Of a stretch of DNA of 64,000 nt, positions 60,684 to 64,000 are shown piece by piece (position 1 is the first letter of the stretch; every line of letters starts with the position of its first letter). The position numbers were made by a program, and so were the translations under genes. This stretch comes from Phocoena phocoena. Taxonomy: Eukaryota > Chordata > Mammalia > Artiodactyla > Phocoenidae. The stretch spans positions 147,394,288-147,458,287 of the forward strand of contig NC_089219.1 of assembly GCF_963924675.1 (NCBI RefSeq). Reading direction: 5' to 3'. Below the pieces are notes generated by a model. That model saw only the letters and a list, made by a program, of their open reading frames with translations. It was not told where the DNA came from and made no database searches.

Positions 60684-61235
60684 TTAAAATTTAACCTGGC
60701 ATACACTGGGTCAGATGTATTTACAAAACTGGAAAAAAATGCCTTGTCGGTCAATATCTATCGAACTGGAAGAATAATAAAGGAAGTGTGAGTGGTGGAG
60801 CCAGCAGATGTGGCTAGAAAACATAGCAACAATTATTTAAATATTGTTAAAAGCTACTAATAACACTTGTGCTTAGAATCAATAGGAATTCTACTTGACA
60901 TCTCTAGAAATGATTCTGCTGTATCTCATGGAAGTGTTAAAAAAATGGTGAAGGTGTTAAATTTATTAAAGAGAGCTCATGGAACAGCCAAAATATTGAT
61001 GTGTTTTGTTCAGACTGGAGCTAGCCAGACCCTCATGCTGAAGCACACTGAATGAAGTTCACTGACTGTCCTAAGGGAACCGAAGGAAAATGTGACTCAC
61101 TATTAAGCATGGTGAATAAACTCAGAAATGAGTCATATTTTTCTAGATGAAAAGCAATCTCATTTGGCAAGCAATCTCACTTTTGAAGATGATGTTTGGG
61201 ATTTAGAATTAGTATATTTAACTGATGATATTGAT

Positions 61236-61454
61236 TTTTTTTTTTTTTTTTTTTTGCGGTACACGGGCCTCTCACTGTTGTGGCCTCTCCCGTTGCGGAG
61301 CACAGGCTCCAGGCTCCGGACGCACAGGCTCAGCGGCCATGGCTCACGGGCCCAGCCGCTCCGCGGCACGTGGGATCTTCCCGGACCGGGGCACGAACCT
61401 GTATCCCCTGCATGGGCAGGCGGACTCTCAACCACTGTGCCCCCAGGGAAGCCC
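61236..61454 (-). mobile_element. CHR-type SINE, young form, antisense, inside the hAT fossil
   Basis: Poly-T tail, reversed body with 'aggctcc' doubled near 61305-61318, and end 'cccccagggaagccc'. Flanking duplication gatattgat at 61227-61235 and 61455-61463. The transposase-like reading resumes after it. Confidence 0.93.
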
Positions 61455-61780
61455 GATATTGATATTTTTAATAAACTGAAATTTATAACTTCAGGGAGAA
61501 AACAACATGATAATTCAGCAAGCTAAACATATCCAGGATTCCAAATGACATTTTGTTATGGCAAGTAATGTGAAAGCAATCACCCTCACTCCTCTTTGTT
61601 CCCAGTATCATCACAACATATTGAAAAGGACATTATCAGTAAAGACAGGGACAGAAATCAAATTAGGGAAATTGTTACATTCCATTTCTTAGTTTCAAAT
61701 GTGTAATCATTACTTTCCAGAAGAGAAATTATAAATACTAAGAAAATTCTTTCAGATGAAAAAAATCATTTTCTTTTTTA

Positions 61781-61828
61781 AAATTCGGAATCAATAATTG
61801 ACCTAAATTCGGAATCAATAATTGACCT
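61781..61828. repeat. Exact 24-base tandem duplication
   Basis: 61781-61804 and 61805-61828 are identical (aaattcggaatcaataattg then acct). The unit is a multiple of three and lies in the hAT fossil. Confidence 0.95.
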
Positions 61829-62120
61829 CAGAGAGGCAAATGAATTATTGCACCTTAGTTCTTCCTTTGCACTAAAGGATGATCACAAGGCATTAAATTC
61901 GTCACCATTTTAGGGTGAGATTAAAGAAGAATCTCCACTGCCAGGTAAAAAGAATGCATCACTATTATTACCATTATTGTATGAACCAGGATTTTCAAAC
62001 TTTAAAACTGATTAAAACAAAGGAGAGAAACAGGCTCGTGCGTTGATGCACGAAGTATCGTCCTTGTATGTTCTGGACTGGAATGAACTGAGAAGCGTAC
62101 AAGCACCTAGTGCACTAAAT

Positions 62121-62394
62121 AAAATCTTGCCTAATTTTTGTCTTTGTATTGCTTATTTGGGAATTTTTTCTATGCTGCATTCAAGTATTAATATTAATTT
62201 TGGGGTTTTTTTTTAATACATAATAAGAGTGTTACCCTACAAAACTTTTTATTCTGTTGGGTGACGAGAAGAGAAAACAAATGAATTTCTCAGCTGTGCA
62301 AAAGTATTCTTACTGGGAGGTGTGATTTGCGAGAAGGTTGAAAAGCACCCGACCTGTCAGTGTCTACCCTCCCCTGAAAACAGCCCCTATAGAA
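62121..62394. other. Flank stretch, unassigned
   Basis: Nothing recognisable; possibly the 3' non-coding part of the hAT copy, but no terminal inverted repeat was identified. Confidence 0.3.
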
Positions 62395-62510
62395 TATAAA
62401 CTCCAGAAGGGCAAGAGTTTGAACTGTCTTGCTCACCACCAAATCAGCAGTACTACATAGCATAGTACCTAGTACATAGTCAATAAATATGTGTGGAATA
62501 CACAAACTAA
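62395..62510 (+). mobile_element. L2 LINE 3' end fragment
   Basis: 'ataaactccagaagggcaagagtttgaactgtcttgctcacc' through 'cctagtacatagtcaataaatatgtgtgga' fits the L2 3' end. Confidence 0.7.
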
Positions 62511-62816
62511 CCAAAGTGGAAGGGAAAAAAATTCATAGTTTGTGATTTATCTGTTTGCATTATCCAGGCATCTTTTTCCCTTCTAAAGATGTGGGTTTTA
62601 GAAGATAAAGAGAAGTCACTAGAGTCATTTCCTCTGAGGGCCTGCAGGTTGCTAAGAACCAGGAAGGACTCCAATCCCTTCTAGTTTGGGAGAAGATTGT
62701 AGATGACCTTGAGTTCTAGGCCGTAGGAAGAAGCCCTGGATGGGAAGTGACTAAGAGCAACGGGAGGGGATCATGTGCAGGTCAAACTACAGGCTTACAA
62801 CGGACTGTTACTTTTC

Positions 62817-63024
62817 TTTTTTTTTTTTTTGCGGTACGCGGGCCTCTTACTATTGCGGCCCCTCCCGTTGCGGAGCACAGGCTCCGGACGCGCAGGCTCA
62901 GCGGCCATGGCTCACGGGCCCAGCCACTCCGCGGCATGTGGGATCTTCCCGGACCGGGGCACGAACCCGTGTCCCCTGCATCGGCAGGCGGACTCTCAAC
63001 CACTGCGCCACCAGGGAAGCCCCA
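62817..63024 (-). mobile_element. CHR-type SINE, young form, antisense
   Basis: Poly-T, reversed CpG-rich body, end 'ccaccagggaagcccca'. Exact 14-base duplication gactgttacttttc at 62803-62816 and 63025-63038. Confidence 0.95.
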
Positions 63025-63204
63025 GACTGTTACTTTTCAAACTTCACAGAAAGTAGCTGTGCCTTGTGTAAGGTTGCTGAGCTCTTTTTTAGCTGAAAGA
63101 GAGAGTCTAGTCCCCATCCCTCATCTTATGGAGGTGGAATCAGCACAAAGTAGGAAATAGAAATGAGAAATGGTCTTTAGATGTTGAGGGAGGGGACAGA
63201 GTCA

Positions 63205-63360
63205 AATGTAGGTTAGCCTTCATTTCCTCTTTATTAAATGAGGATAATATTCGTACCATATCACTGAGATGTTATGGGGATTAACTGAAATAGTAAATGT
63301 GAAAAGCCAAGTACAGTGCCTGACCCATAATATGCACTCAGTCATCATTAGCTATTATTA
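63205..63360 (+). mobile_element. MIR SINE
   Basis: 'catttcctctttattaaatgaggataatattcgtaccat', 'gttatggggattaactgaaatagtaaatgtgaaaagccaagtacagtgcctgacccataatatgcactcagtc' follow MIR in order. Confidence 0.85.
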
Positions 63361-64000
63361 TTACTATGAGCAACAGAACATAAGATGTTTGGAAATACTA
63401 ACTGAGGTTTGATTTCTTTCTGTGTCTTTCCGCTACTCTTTCCTCTACCATTCTGTCATATTCTATACATATTGTTCTCAGAGAGTAGAGAAAGCTGAAA
63501 ATGAAAAGTCTGTTGAATGTCTGAATGGATAACTCGTAGTAGAGATAACATCTTGAAAGGCAGAACTTTCTTTTATTCCAAAAGCTGTGCATTTTGAGAA
63601 AGAACCACCCAAGTGTGGAACTGTTTCCTGATTTTTGATTTGGGGCCCAGTGCCCACCCCATGAACCAAATCCCAGGACTAGTGATGGATAGAAACCCAC
63701 TATTAGGGGGCAGTGTTTTTCAAACTGTGGGTTGAGACCTACTCGTGGATAATAAGATTGATTTATTGGGTTAAAGCTGGTATTAAAGGAAATGGAATGA
63801 AATAGAAAATACCAGAGTACATTGCAGTACAATGGAGTACATTGGAGTAATGGTAAATATTGTTTCATGAAGCTGTTGTTTCACTTGTGTTGTGTACATG
63901 TACTCAGCCATGATGTAAAATGTATTTCCTACTGTACTCACAGTCAATGAAATTTGCACCAGAAATGCCATAGCAGAGGGCACGTGTGTCTCTCCTCTCA
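63361..64000. other. Flank stretch, unassigned
   Basis: No exon or named repeat. The open frame at 63398-63868 on the minus strand has no recognisable domain. Short local repeats of 'gagtacattg' occur near 63814-63850. Confidence 0.35.

Larger units (their letters stand above)
60170..62120 (+). pseudogene. Fossil hAT transposase (Charlie / ZBED-SCAND3 type), interrupted by a SINE
   Basis: Broken frames, read in order, follow a hAT transposase of the kind domesticated in SCAND3, ZBED5 and GTF2IRD2. A 'MTPSKLSRTLRNT' stretch near 60210 resembles the end of the BED zinc finger. 'MIFNAKSADKLKFTTLWDN' lies near 60439-60495 and 'YSTLLVYAR' near 60613-60640. 'VKKMVKVLNLLKRAHGTAK', then 'LMLKHTE', lies at 60930-61055, corresponding to the hAT 'ALNSRLF...LLLHTEVRWLS' region. 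'FLDEKQSHLASNLTFEDD' and 'WDLELVYLTD' (61140-61230) continue after the SINE as 'IFNKL'. Finally 'FWGEIKEESPLPGKKNASLL' and 'GFSNF' (about 61910-62010) match the dimerisation domain. Stops and frameshifts abound, and a TG repeat (60653-60683) is inserted. The 3' quarter is the least certain. Confidence 0.72.

Noticed and set aside
62747..63160. Open frames through SINE copies (also at 21327, 38811, 55566, 56109, 61128)
   Set aside because: They read through CHR SINE bodies and their poly-T/A tails. The same peptides recur at every copy in several frames.
63398..63868. 156-codon minus-strand frame
   Set aside because: No domain, signal peptide or splice context recognised; composition looks random.

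Overview
The window is mammalian nuclear DNA, most likely from a cetacean and probably a toothed whale. Three things point there. Many copies of a tRNA-derived SINE of the cetartiodactyl CHR type are present, most still flanked by target-site duplications. There are two young L1 subfamilies. There is also a deep layer of older mammalian repeats (MIR, L2, MLT1, MER5, MER53, L1M). Nothing prokaryotic, plasmid-like or phage-like is present.

The only host gene I can support is HHAT (hedgehog acyltransferase) on the minus strand. A CpG island at about 53.15-54.05 kb is the probable promoter and first exon. Coding exon 2 (40289-40422) holds the start codon and the first 30 residues. Coding exon 3 (26332-26399) holds the next 23 residues. 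The two exons join in phase across a 13.9 kb intron. The following exon was not found and should lie to the left of position 1. So everything left of the island is HHAT intron 1, 2 or 3, and everything right of it (54.1-64 kb) is 5' flank.

Layout of the rest. 0-2.2 kb: LTR remnants. 2.3-4.8 kb: a 5'-truncated young L1 whose ORF2 tail is still open for 692 codons. 4.8-15.8 kb: an old L1M interrupted by a CHR SINE and by a nearly full-length 6.2 kb younger L1, which itself carries a CHR SINE. 16-30 kb: sparse old repeats, an ERV solo LTR and a long TG microsatellite. 31-33.2 kb: ancient L1. 34.7-38.3 kb: an MLT1 LTR split by an L1M that carries two SINEs. 38.9-48.8 kb: L2, MIR, MLT1, SINEs and a second solo LTR. 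49.4-51.3 kb and 56.8-58.1 kb: antisense L1M fragments. 60.1-62.1 kb: a fossil hAT (Charlie-type) transposase with a CHR SINE in it.

The long open frames seen in this sequence are L1 ORF2, reading through SINEs, or GC-rich noise in the CpG island. I see no undescribed gene system. The most useful points are the HHAT exons hidden among repeats, the datable nesting of insertions, the transposase fossil, and several exact local tandem duplications. All family names come from recognition of remembered consensus features, not from a database search.
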